Shown here in pieces: positions 45,189 through 55,100 of a stretch of 64,000 bases of DNA. The stretch is from Actinacidiphila paucisporea (GTDB taxonomy: Bacteria > Actinomycetota > Actinomycetes > Streptomycetales > Streptomycetaceae). The notes beneath the pieces are model-generated. The model saw only the letters and a list, made by a program, of their open reading frames with translations, searched no databases and was not told where the DNA came from. The stretch is taken from contig NZ_FRBI01000017.1 of the NCBI RefSeq assembly GCF_900142575.1, positions 62,001 through 126,000 of the forward strand. The letters are read 5' to 3'. The position numbers and the translations under genes were made by a program. How positions within the stretch are numbered: the stretch's first letter is position 1; every line of letters begins with the position of its first letter.

Positions 45189-45678
45189 AGAACGTCTTCT
45201 CTCCCAGGTCGGGGAGGACGTCGTACCGCATTTGGTCGACCTTCCCGACGTAGTAGTGGTGGCCGCGGTCTGTGCCGTCGGCGCTGGATCGGTAGGCGCT
45301 CATCTTTCCGACGGTCAGGGAGTCGCTGCTGGAGAAGGTGAGGCGGGTGCCGCCTGCACCGAGCCGCACCAGGACCCTCCGCTCCTCCGTGGGCTCGATG
45401 TCCAGGGATCCTGTCACCGGGGGGTGCCACCCGCGCAGCAGGAAGTCGTCCACAGCGAGGAATTGCAGCTGGCACTGGAACATGTCGCAGCCGTTCTGCT
45501 CCCACTCCGGGCGCGGCCGGTCAGGGAAGCCCGAAAGGTCGAACCGCAGGGTGAGCGTCGGGCCACGGCGATCGAGGTACAAGGACCGCACCGTGACGGG
45601 TTCCAGCGGCGGGGGCGACGTGTAGAAGTCAGTGAGTACCGCCAGGTTGCGGACCAGTCCGGCCCAGGCTGGGGTCAT
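45175..45678 (-). CDS. Imm50-like immunity protein
   Basis: A 167-aa protein with the Imm50 pattern (VRSLYLDRRGPTLTLRFDLSGFPDRPRPEW; FLAVDDFLLRGWHPPVTGSLD). The ATG at 45678 follows GAGGAG. Together with the shorter paralogue downstream it forms a two-gene unit of probable toxin immunity genes, and the broken RHS gene lies 680 bp upstream. Immunity genes are often kept after their toxin is lost. Confident as a real gene, less so for the family name. Confidence 0.68.
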   Translation of the reverse strand: MTPAWAGLVRNLAVLTDFYTSPPPLEPVTVRSLYLDRRGPTLTLRFDLSGFPDRPRPEWEQNGCDMFQCQLQFLAVDDFLLRGWHPPVTGSLDIEPTEERRVLVRLGAGGTRLTFSSSDSLTVGKMSAYRSSADGTDRGHHYYVGKVDQMRYDVLPDLGEKTFYGRV

Positions 45679-45790
45679 AGTAGTAATGCTCCTCGGCTCC
45701 TGGAAGTTGGCCGTTCCTGGGTTCGTCGAATGGCCGGACATGGACAGGGGGCCGCTGGTATCCGGGCTCGCCGGGTGAGCGATGCCCTGT

Positions 45791-46051
45791 TCAGTGGTCC
45801 TGGAACGTGATCAAGTCACCGGAATCCGTCAGATGGTCCTCCTCCCGGAAATAGATCGGCCGGTGGTCCGCGTCGAACAGTTGTGGGCTCAACGCGCAAA
45901 CGCGGTCCCACGGGGGGAAGTCCGCGGGCATCGCCCGCCAGGTGGTACCGCCCGCGACCAGGTAGCGGACCGCGTCGAGCATCTGCCGGTGGCAGTAGCC
46001 CTTCGGCTGCCCGCCTCTGCCCTCCATCCAACCGGGCACCGGCAGCTGCAA
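45791..46051 (-). pseudogene. IS5-type transposase N-terminal relic fused to another tail
   Basis: Residues 1 to about 52 (GYCHRQMLDAVRYLVAGGTT, then MPADFPPWDRVCA) are the N-terminal region of IS5-family transposases of actinomycetes. The frame then switches to an unrelated tail (FDADHRPIYFREEDHL) and stops. The catalytic DDE part is missing, so it cannot transpose. The tail may be the end of a lost RHS-associated gene. Confidence 0.65.
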
Positions 46052-46069
46052 GCGAGAGCAGGTGAAGGT

Positions 46070-46333
46070 TCACGCTTCCGGGCAGGACGAGGTGAACTCC
46101 TCGAGCCATGCCCGGAAATCGGCCGGGCCGTAGAGGTAACTCCCGGGGCCGGTCATCGAGTCGGCGCCGCTCAACTCGTCGAGGGCGCGCCAGACGGGTT
46201 CCTGTTCCAGCAGCGGGTCGTCACCCTGCATGGTTTCCAGTGCCCAGTCGGCGATCGCGGAGACGTCGGCGGTGGAATCGTTCACCAGCGATTCCAGCCT
46301 CATCTTGATCTGCTGGGTAAGGCGCTCGTCCAT
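46070..46333 (-). CDS. Small immunity-like protein of the decayed RHS gene
   Basis: An 87-aa acidic, helical protein (SLVNDSTADVSAIADWALETM; MTGPGSYLYGPADFRAWLEEF). It starts 25 bp past the original stop of the RHS gene at 46358, exactly where the cognate immunity gene of an RHS toxin is expected. A dead second copy lies at 60490-60753. I do not know the family. The toxin is now frameshifted, so this may be a leftover. Confidence 0.6.
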   Translation of the reverse strand: MDERLTQQIKMRLESLVNDSTADVSAIADWALETMQGDDPLLEQEPVWRALDELSGADSMTGPGSYLYGPADFRAWLEEFTSSCPEA

Positions 46334-46357
46334 TTTCCCTCAGGTTCGTGGGTGTCG

Positions 46358-48634
46358 TCAGAACGTCCCGATGAAGTTGCCCTGTGCGTCGAAGAGGTAG
46401 TGGACCTTCTTGCCTCCGGTCACCTTGACGTCCGGGCGGACATACGGACCCTACCGGAGTGGTCGACGGTCTCCTGCCAGATACGGGTGGCGTCCGTCGC
46501 CGGATCCCATTCGCGCACCACTCGCCGACCGAGCATCTCACCGGCTATCTTCGCCTCCGCGACCGTGCCGTAAAAGCGAATGCGCCCGTCCGGGAGCTCT
46601 CGGATTCCGCCCTTTCCGTATTTCTGCGCCTGCTGGAGATAGCGCAGCTGCTTCGCGTAGTTCGCCGCGTTCCCCGGGCCGGCGGGATCGCAGGAGAGCC
46701 CGAGCGGATCGGCCCAGAGCAGCGGATTGGGCACATAGGCGTGGTGGTTGGGCGCCGCGTCCAAGCCCAGCGGGTCCGGTGAGACGTAACTGGCCGTGTT
46801 CGGGTCGTAGAAGCGGTGCAGGTTGTAGTGGAGCGCCGTCTCGCCGTCCCGGTACTGGCCCTGGAAGCGCAGGGGACAGTCCTCCGGCCCGGAGCCGCGG
46901 CCGCCTCCCCACAGGGTGGTGCGCAACCGCCACACCACGGTCCCCGCCTCGTCGAGGAGTTCGGTGGGGGCGCCCGCGATGTCGGTGACGATCGCGTAGA
47001 AGCGCCGGTCGTATTCGTCCTGCGTGCTGATCTGTGCCAGCGGCCGGTGGCTCTCCTGCGCGTACTCCCACGTCCTGTGCCGTGGTCCGCTGCCCTCCTC
47101 GGCAAGTCGCGGGCCGTCCCAGGTGAATTCGGTGCGCTCCAGCACCTCGCCCGCGTCTCCCACCCGCTCCTTCGCGATACGCCGCCCGAAGGGGTCGTAG
47201 CGATAGCGCCAGCGGCTGCCGTCGGGCGTGCGGACGCCGACGAGCCGATCCTCGGCGTCCCAGGTGTACGTCCACGTCCTGCGCCGGCCGTCGAGGAGCC
47301 GGTGGTCGTCCCGGACCAGGCGCCCCTGGCCGTCGTACGCGTACCGGTGGCGCCTGGCCGCGTGGACGAGCGTGCCCCGTACGGAGTGGGCGCTCTCGTC
47401 ACCCGTATTGCCGGTGAAGGCCGAGCGCACCAGGTTGCCCGCGGCGTCGTAGACGTACGACTCCTGCCAGTCGGCGGCGGTGACGGCTGTGACGCGGTCG
47501 GTCGCGTCAAGGGTGAATTGTCGGCTGCCGGTGTGCAGATCGGCGATCTCCCGTACGGCGCCACTGCCGCTGTACGCGTACCGCCGACGGAGGACGGCCG
47601 AGCCGGCCGCCGGGTGGACCGCGGAGCCGGCCGGCGAGGGCCGCGCGCTCACCTCCAAGGCCGCCAGCCGGCCCATCGCGTCCCACCCCTGACTGATCGC
47701 TACCGTGCCGCCGAGACGGCGCGCCGTCTCCCGGCCCGCCGCGTCGTACTCGAAGCCGAGGGTGCCGGCGCCGCTGTCGAGTGCGACGGCGCGTCCTGCG
47801 GCGTCGTAGGTCCACACCGAGACCGCGCCGGACGGCGTGTGGCGTTCGACGCGCCTGCCCGCGGCGTCATAGGTGTTGCTGAGGGCGCGGCCTCCGGTCT
47901 CCTCACGGAGTACGCGGCCCAGTGGGTCCCGCTCGATGCGGACGGAGGTGTGCGCGTTCGTGGCCAGGACGACGTGGCCAGGACGACGTGGCCGGACGGC
48001 GAGTAGGCGAACGTGGAGACGGCCCCGTCCGACGCCCGCTGCTCCACGACGCGGCCGAGCGTGTCGCGGACGAACTCCACGTGCTGAACGGCGCCGTTGA
48101 CACGTCCGGTCAGCTGACCCGCCGCATCGTGCTCGTAGGCAAGGACGCGGCCGTTGAAGTCGGTCTCCGCGGTCAGCCGTCCGGCGGCGTCGAACTCGTA
48201 GCGCCATTGGAGACCCTGGGGGCCGGTGACGCTCGTCAGGCGCAACTCGGTGTCGTAGCCGAAGTGGTAGCGGGCACCGTCGGGATCGACGCGGGAGAGC
48301 GGGAGACCGAAGGGGCCGTGGACGTACGACGTCGCGCTGCCCGAAGGACCGGTCTCGGAGAGGAGGTTGCCCTCCGCGTCCCATTCCCACGACTCCGTCT
48401 GACAGCCGGCCGTCGTGCGGGACACGAGCAGTCCCTCGGCCGTCCATCGTTGTTCGGTGCGGACGGACAAGGGGTCAGTCATGGCCATCCGGCTCCTCGG
48501 ACTGACCCAACTGCTGCTCGGCCACGTGCGCGCCGAGGTGGTCGGCGATGTGGTCGCCCTTGTCCTCGACCCAGTCCGCGGCCGTGCTCCAGACCGCCAC
48601 CGACCGAGTTGACGGCATCCCCGAAGATCCCCAT
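46358..48634 (-). pseudogene. RHS-repeat toxin gene, deleted and frameshifted
   Basis: The 5' end (ATG at 48634, GVGRMGIFGDAVNSVGG) matches the start of the full RHS gene at 56904. It then jumps, after a short stretch ending near VAEQQLGQ, to the YD-repeat region (TEQRWTAEGLLVSRTT), so some 800 or more codons are missing. A 14-bp tandem duplication (47963-47976 and 47977-47990) shifts the frame within the repeats. The RHS core end is intact (RFYDPNTASYVSPDPLGLD), followed by a toxin tip with GKGGIRELPDGRIRFYGTVA. A one-base loss near 46440 ends the frame at 46420, whereas the original stop was at 46358 (VHYLFDAQGNFIGTF). The toxin tip is not identified. Confidence 0.8.
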
Positions 48635-48670
48635 ACGCCCCACCCCCCACGGCGGCACGACAGTCACACC

Positions 48671-48698
48671 AACCTAGCAACCATCTGTGACGAGGTCA
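48671..48698 (-). promoter_or_regulatory. Promoter candidate of the decayed RHS gene
   Basis: On the minus strand TGACCT and TAGGTT are separated by 16 bp and lie about 40 bp before the ATG. The same arrangement, with surrounding identity, precedes the intact RHS gene at 56941-56968, which makes both more credible. Confidence 0.45.
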
Positions 48699-48926
48699 TC
48701 ACCCCCTGGTAGAGCGCACGCATCCAGCACGTCCAGGCCCTCGTTCGCCTGCCCGCAGGGCTTCCCGGTTCAGGGCCTCCTGCATCGCGGCACGCGGTCA
48801 TCGTCGGGGATCGGAGAATGTGAATGGCGTCAATCGGCCGTCGGAATTCGTGCACGGTTGCTGCAGGTTCTTTCGCCGGCTTGAGCAATAAAAAGACCCC
48901 AGGTCTTCGACCTGGGGCTTTGTATT

Positions 48927-48973
48927 GGAGCGGATGACGGGAATCGAACCCGCGCTCTGAGCTTGGGAATCAC
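48927..48973 (-). repeat. att-like tRNA-Gly 3' fragment, copy 4
   Basis: Consensus 47-bp sequence. A perfect 9-bp hairpin (48897-48917) flanked by A and T runs lies on the side where the tRNA terminator would be. Left arm pair TCGTGCAC/TGCTGCAG at 48848 and 48859 ends 61 bp before the core; right arm TGGTGCGG/CGGTGCGG at 49081 and 49092 starts 108 bp after it. Confidence 0.85.
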
Positions 48974-49153
48974 GGGTGCCTTGCCGATATCCGTGCTGGT
49001 CAGCGGCACATGATGCCCCTGAGGTGCTACCGCGCCAGCGCCGTTGACGACCGTGGTTGACCGTTCCGTACCGCTGGGCATGGTGCGGATGCGGTGCGGT
49101 GGCCGAGCCCAGGACGAGGCCGCTCCTGGCAACCGGCCTTTCGCGCCGTCCAC

Positions 49154-49642
49154 TTATGAGGCGAGTTCGCCGACCTCGGCAACCTGGTCGGCGTCCCACT
49201 CGGCGATCCCGAGGTCCATGACGACATGAAACGGGATCGCCGGACGGTCCCACCACTCGCCCTGCGCTACCGGGGACGCCCACTCTTCGGCGCTCAGTTT
49301 CATCGTGTCGAGAAAGGCTCGGCGCTCGATCGGTTCGTCGGCGAAGAGCGAGTCGCTGCTCCGGAACACCAGGCAGTAGGAGTCTGCTGGAAGCCATTCG
49401 AGATCGGTCAGGCAATCTTTCAAGGCCGGCCAGTTCCGGCCGAAATAGTCAGGAAAATCCAATCTGCTGGAAACCATCGAGAAGAAGGAGTCGAGCGTCC
49501 TCGCGTCCCCGCCCTGGAATTCGACAACCACCCCCGAGTCCCCGGCGTCTTGGATGTAGTTCCTGGCGGTGACGTCATCCAGGTCGGCTTTGACCACCCA
49601 AGGCAGGGAGGGGCGGGTCAAAGGGTTTGATCGGATTGCCAT
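49154..49642 (-). CDS. Barstar-family ribonuclease inhibitor (immunity)
   Basis: A 162-aa protein with the barstar fold signature (VVVEFQGGDARTLDSFFSMV, then FPDYFGRNWPALKDCLTDLEWL). It begins 15 bp after an RHS tip that ends in a barnase-like ribonuclease, so it is the cognate inhibitor. The C-terminus is longer than in classical barstar (about 90 aa), as is common in actinomycete barstar-like proteins. Confidence 0.88.
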   Translation of the reverse strand: MAIRSNPLTRPSLPWVVKADLDDVTARNYIQDAGDSGVVVEFQGGDARTLDSFFSMVSSRLDFPDYFGRNWPALKDCLTDLEWLPADSYCLVFRSSDSLFADEPIERRAFLDTMKLSAEEWASPVAQGEWWDRPAIPFHVVMDLGIAEWDADQVAEVGELAS

Positions 49643-49657
49643 CCCAGATTCCTTTAC

Positions 49658-51475
49658 TTACGGGATGTGAATGAAAGTCTGATAGTGGTCTGCGGTGTAG
49701 TAGGCAGATCCGTCCGAACCGGTAACGAGTCTCTCCTCGCCTCGATCCACACCCTTGATCTTCGGGTTGACATCCCATTCTCGGTACGTGATGGCCTTCC
49801 CCGCGGGGTCAACCAGTGGGAGCATCTGCCCACCCTTCGCCCCTGTATTCCCGAACGGAGCGCCGCCCTTGTATCCGGCAAATGGCGAGCCCTTGGATCT
49901 GACCCTATCAAGAACGTTCTGGACCTTTTCCGTTGCCGGGCCGTACGGGATGCACGGCGTGAGGCCGAGGGGGTCAATCCAGCGGGTGGGGTTGGGGACG
50001 TAGGCGTAGTCGTTGTCGGCTGGTCGGAGGCCGAGGGGGTCGGGGCTGAGGTAGCGGGCGGTGGTGGGGTCGTAGTAGCGGTGATGGTTGTAGTGGAGGC
50101 CGGTCTCCTCGTCGGCGTATTGGCCGGGGAAGCGGAGAGGGCAGTCGGCGGGCTCGTTGTCGGAGGGCTGCGGGGGCGATCCCCATAGGTCGGGGGTGGC
50201 GTGCCAGGCGGTGGTGCCGTCGGGGGTGAGGAGGTGGGTGGGGGTGCCGACGAGGTCGGTGACTATTGCGTAGAACTGGGCCTCGTCGGAGGTGCGGGTG
50301 GTCTGGGTGAGGGGAGTGTGGCTTCCAGGGGTGTATTCCCAGGTTGTGGTGGTGTCGGCTGTGGTCTGTTCGGTGAGCTGGGTGGAGTCCCAGGTGAAGT
50401 CGGTGCGGGTGAGGACGCTGCCGTCGGGGGCGAGTTGTTGCTTGGCGGTGCGGCGGCCGAGGGGGTCGTACCGGTAGCGCCAGGTGGTGTCGCCTGAGGT
50501 GGTGCTGGTGAGGCGGTCTTCGGTGTTCCAGGTGTAGGTGCGGACGCGTTTCTGCCCGTTGAGGAGCCGGAGGGTGGTGCGGGTGAGGCGGCCGTGGGCG
50601 TCGTGTTCGTAGGTGGTGCGGGCGCCCCGGTGGATGCGTGTGCCGGTGAACTCCCGGGTGGTGGGGGCCTCGGACTCGGCTTCCGGGGCGTGGGTGAGGT
50701 TGCCGACGCTGTCGTAGGCGTAGGTCTCGGCCCGGTGGGGGGTGTGGACGGTGGTGACGCGGCCGGTGGGGTCGAGGTCGTAGCGGCGGGTGCCGTCCTG
50801 GAGGTCGCGGATCTCGGTGAGGTAGCCGTCTTCACGGTAGGTGTAGGTGCGGTGGTGCAGGAGGTGGTCGGCCTGGCCGTGGGCAGCGTTGGTGACGGCG
50901 GTGCCGGTGAGACGGCTGCTGGTGTCCCAGCTCTGGGTGAGGCGGAGGCCGTCGTCTATGCGGCGTTCGGTCTCGCGGCCGGCGGCGTCGTAGCCGAAGG
51001 TGAGGGCGCCGGCGAGGGATTCCAGGCCGGTGGGGCGTCCGGCGGGGTCGTAGGTCCAAGTGGAGGAGTGGCCGGACGGGGTGGTGCGGCTGAGGCGGTG
51101 GCCTGCGAGGTCGTAGGTGTAGCGGGTGGTGTGGCCGTTGACGGTCTCGGCGAGGATGCGGCCGAGCGCGTCGCGTTCGAAGGTGACGGTGGCGTCGGCG
51201 TTCACGGCGGCGGTGAGTAGCCCCGCAGCGTCGTAGGCGAACGTGGCAGCCTCACCGTCCGTGGCGCGTTGTTCGGTGACCAGGCCCAGCGGGTTGCGGG
51301 TGTAGGCGGTGGTCTGGCCGACGCCGTTGGTGCGGGCGACCAGTTGCCCGGCACCGTCATGGGCGTAGGTGAGGGTGCGGCCGTTGAAGTCCGTCTCGGC
51401 GGTGAGGCGTCCTGCCTGGTCGTGGGTGTAGGTCCAGGTCAGCCCCTGCGGGTTGGTGACCGTGGTGAGGCGACG
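49658..51475 (-). pseudogene. Orphan RHS tip with barnase-like ribonuclease domain
   Basis: About 605 codons of RHS core and tip without an N-terminus. The sequence begins (TVTNPQGLTWTYTHD) at a point matching about residue 1000 of the full RHS protein, and an in-frame TGA (51476-51478) sits at the break. It is intact from there to the end: core motif YYDPTTARYLSPDPLGL, then a barnase/T1-type domain (YREWDVNPKI with Glu, RGEERLVTGSDG with Arg, ADHYQTF with His). Only a GTG at 51205 could start it. This is the classic orphan RHS-CT cassette, silent until recombined onto a full RHS gene. Confidence 0.82.
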
Positions 51476-51690
51476 TCATCAGGTACGGGTACGCGTGACA
51501 GGTGGATGCCGAACAGGCAGGTGGAGCACCAGAACGATGCGTACCCGACCCTGTCAGGGACGAGACCGGTAAAGGCCAGGTTGAGTGTTCTGGCGCCACA
51601 GTTGGGGCAGGCTTCGGCGGACGAATCCGGCAGAGATTCGTAGGCGCGAACATACGGGTGATCGTCTACCTGCCGATCCGTCACCGCCAT
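51439..51690 (-). pseudogene. Zinc-ribbon hypothetical, overrun by RHS sequence
   Basis: An 83-codon frame with paired cysteines (ACPNCGART and FWCSTCLF), a probable zinc ribbon. Its last residues are encoded by the beginning of the RHS fragment, so its own C-terminus was replaced at about 51475. ATG at 51690. Family unknown. Confidence 0.45.
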
Positions 51691-51801
51691 GGCCGGGTTG
51701 CGGCATGAGGCCACTATCGGCTCTGTCGGGCCAACCGCGAGAACGACGGAGCCTTGACATCCGCGCACAGTTGGGCTTCGCGTGGCACCAGGGCTTCGGC
51801 A

Positions 51802-52131
51802 TCATGGCCGAACGCCCAATTCCTGTAGATAGTCAGCCTGTTCCTCGTCGAGCTGGGCGGAGAACAGCCTTCGCAGGGGCGCGAGGAGTTCGGTACGGAC
51901 CAGCAGGTGTTCATCGATACGCAGGAGGGCATGCAACTGGATCTCGCGAATCGTCTCGTGATCTTCTGACGTCGCAGTCAGTGCCAGAATCCTCACCAGC
52001 AGGTCTGCCTCGTCCTGGTCGAACAAGGGCGACCAGTCGCTGCAGGTGTTTGCGCCGTATTCGCGATCTTCAGGGGAGGCGGACACGATCTTCGTGACGA
52101 GGCCCACCAGATCCGTCTCGCCGATGGTCAT
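51802..52131 (-). CDS. Immunity protein of the full-length RHS toxin
   Basis: A 109-aa acidic, all-helical protein (LVGLVTKIVSASPEDREYGA; LLVRILALTATSEDHETIRE) whose ATG directly follows the stop codon of the RHS gene. The position and HEAT-like helical pattern fit the Imm30-type group of immunity proteins, but that name is a guess. It is expected to bind and block the toxin tip encoded just upstream. Confidence 0.72.
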   Translation of the reverse strand: MTIGETDLVGLVTKIVSASPEDREYGANTCSDWSPLFDQDEADLLVRILALTATSEDHETIREIQLHALLRIDEHLLVRTELLAPLRRLFSAQLDEEQADYLQELGVRP

Positions 52132-55100
52132 CTAGAGTCCCGGATACTCAGAGGGCCAGGGTATGTGCGTAGCGTTTGCAGCGTTCGGATTGTAGTTCGG
52201 ACTGTTGGGGTTGTGGGACTGATGATGGTACAGATTGCCGGCCTCGTCCTGGTATTGCCTACCGATCTGGATGCGGTAGGTCTCGCCTGATGCTGAGTTC
52301 GACCCTACCGGGGCAGTTCCGTCGGGGCCATGAATCCTGAGCCGTACCGTCTGTCCCGCGTCGTTCTTCCAGGAGTATTCGAGGCCGTACTGCGAGCCAC
52401 CACCTGAGTGGGGCGTCAATTCGCGAATCTTCGCATCGTCAGGAACGATGCTCATGGGATCTTTCCCTCGAAGGTCATATCCCTTGCATGGTGCGAGTCC
52501 GAGGGCGTCCTGCCACGCCAGCGGGTTGTCCACGTATCCGTAGTGGTTGTCCGCCGGAATCAGCCCCAGTGGATCAGGACTGATGTATCGCGCGGTCTCG
52601 GGGTCGTAGTACCGATGGTAGTTGTAATTGAATCCCGTCTCGTCGTCGGCGTATTGACCCGGGAATCGCAGTGGGCAGTAGGCCTCCCCGGAACTTTCGG
52701 AAGCCGGGTGAGCAACGCCCCAGACGTCGTGCCGAGAGTGCCACGGGATGGTGGCATCCTGGGCGACCAACTCCGTCGGAGATCCGACGGGATCCGTTAT
52801 CACCGCGTAGAAGGAGAGATCCGCGCCTGAGGAGGACGGCGGGCCCGGCGGTGGGGATGCCGGACTGTTCGGGTCCGGCCTGAGAAGCACTGCGCGGCTG
52901 GTCGTCTGAGCCAGAGCGGTGTGCGTGCCCGGTGCATAATCCCATGTCGTGGTACGCCCTTCCGGAGACCGCTCCTCGGCCAGTCGGGTGCCCTCCCAGG
53001 CGAAGGTGGTCGTGTGCGAGGTGCCGTCGAGCGAATGCAGTTTGGCGATCCGTCGGCCCAGCGGATCGTAGGTGTACCGCCACGTGAGACCGTCGGGGGT
53101 GACGGCTCGAACGAGACGGTCTTCGGCGTTCCAGGCGTAGGTCCACGTCTTCTTCGCCCCGCTGAGGTGCCTGAGCGTTTTGCGCACCAGACGGCCTTGG
53201 GCGTCATGTTGGTAAACGGTGCGACCGGATCGGCGAATGATCGCGCCGGAGAAGTCACGATCCGTAGGGGTGCCGGCATTGCCGGGGACCATGGCACGGG
53301 TGAGGTTGCCGGTCGCGTCGTAGTCGTATATCTCCGTGCCGGTGGACGCATGGACGGCGGTGATGCGTCCGACCGCGTCGAGGTCGTAACGGCGAGTGCC
53401 GTCCAGAACGTCCTGCACCTCGGCGAGGTAGCCGTCGTCGCGGTAGGCGTAGGTGCGGTTGTTCAGAAGGCGTTCGGCCTGCGCCGGCTGAGTGGCGACC
53501 ACGGCCTGTCCGGTGAGGCGCCCCGTGGTGTCCCAGCGCTGCGTGAGTAGAAGGTTGCCCCCGATGCGGCGCTCTGTCTCGCGCCCTGCTGCGTCGTGCG
53601 CGAGAGTGAGGCTGCCGGCCGATGTGACCAGTTCCTCGGGTCGGCCGACGGCGTCATATGTCCACGCGGAGACATGGCCGCTCGGCGTCGTGCGGGAGGT
53701 ACGTCGCCCGGCCGCGTCGTAGGTGTAGCGAGTGGTGCGGTCGTTGACGGTCTCGGTGAGGGGGCGGCCGAGCTCGTCGCGTACGTAGCTCAGGGTCGCC
53801 ACGGAGTTCGCGGCGCTGACGAGCCTGCCGGCGTCATCGTAGGTGTAGGTGGCCACCTCTCCAGTGCTGGCGCGCTGTTCGGTGACGCGTCCGAGGCAGT
53901 CCAGGACGAAGGCGTGGGTCTCGCCTGCACCGTTGGTGCGGCCGATGAGCTGGCCCGCGGCGTTGAGGGTGTACGTAAGCGTGCGGCCGCTGAAATCCCT
54001 CTCGGAGGTGAGTCGGCCGGCCGGGTCGTAGGTATAGGTCCAGTGGTGCCCCAACGCGTCGGTGACCTGGCGTAGCCGCAACTCAGTGTCGTACTCGAAG
54101 GTTCGGACGGCGCCGTTCGGCCCGCTGCGGGAGGCGACGAGGTCGAAGTGCGTGTATGTATACCGGGTGGTGTGGCCTGCCGGGTCGCTGAAGGCGGTGA
54201 GATTGCCCTCACCGTCCCATCGCCACGTCTCGCGTGCTCCGTCCGTACTCTCCCGCCACTTCGGCTTGCCGTCCGGTGTCCATTCCATCCGCGTGGTGCA
54301 GCCGAGGGGGTCTGTGAACGCTGTCAGGTGGCCGAAGTCGTCGCGCTCGACGTGCGTGGTGTGGCCCAGAGGATCGGTGGTGCCCATGGGCAGCCCGGCG
54401 GCGTTCACCTCGTATCGGTGAGTACGGCCGAGCGGGTCCGTTCTCCCTACGAGGGCGCCACGGAAGTTCCGATGGTAGCGCGTGACGGCGCCAGCCGGGT
54501 CGGTGGTGGAGAGCAGAGCGCCGAAGTCGTCGTAGGTGTGGGTCCAGATGGCGCCGCCGGGTTCGGAGATCCGGAGGGGGAGGCCGAAGACGTTGTACTC
54601 GGCTGTGGCGAAGGCGCCGTCGGGCCTGACCAGGCTGACCAGGTTGCCATCGGAGTCGTAGCTGTAGCGGATGGTGTGGTTAAGAGGATCCGTGAGAGCG
54701 ACGAGACGGCGATTCGCGGTGTCCCATTCGCGGCGGGTGGTGTGGCCGAGAGGGTCCGTCTCCGAAATGAGGCGGTAAGCCGCGTTGTGGGTGTAGGTGC
54801 TGCGGTGGCCGACGGAGTTGGTGAAGGTGGTGGTGCGGGTGGCGTCGTCGTAGGCGAAGGTGCTGCTCAGGAACCCGTCGGTGCCGCTTGTGGCCACGCA
54901 GCGTCCGCGCTGGTCATACGTGTACGCGTAGGTGGTGTCGTTGCGGTCGGTCCAGGAGGTGATGCGGCTCGCGGCGTCGTAGGAGAACTGGTGTGGAAGC
55001 CCTGAGGAGTTGGTGAGCCCGGTCAGGTTGCCGACGGCGTCGTAGCCGTACTTGCGCACGAGTGTGGCGGGCTCGTCGGGGGCGCTCGGGTCCTGGAGGT

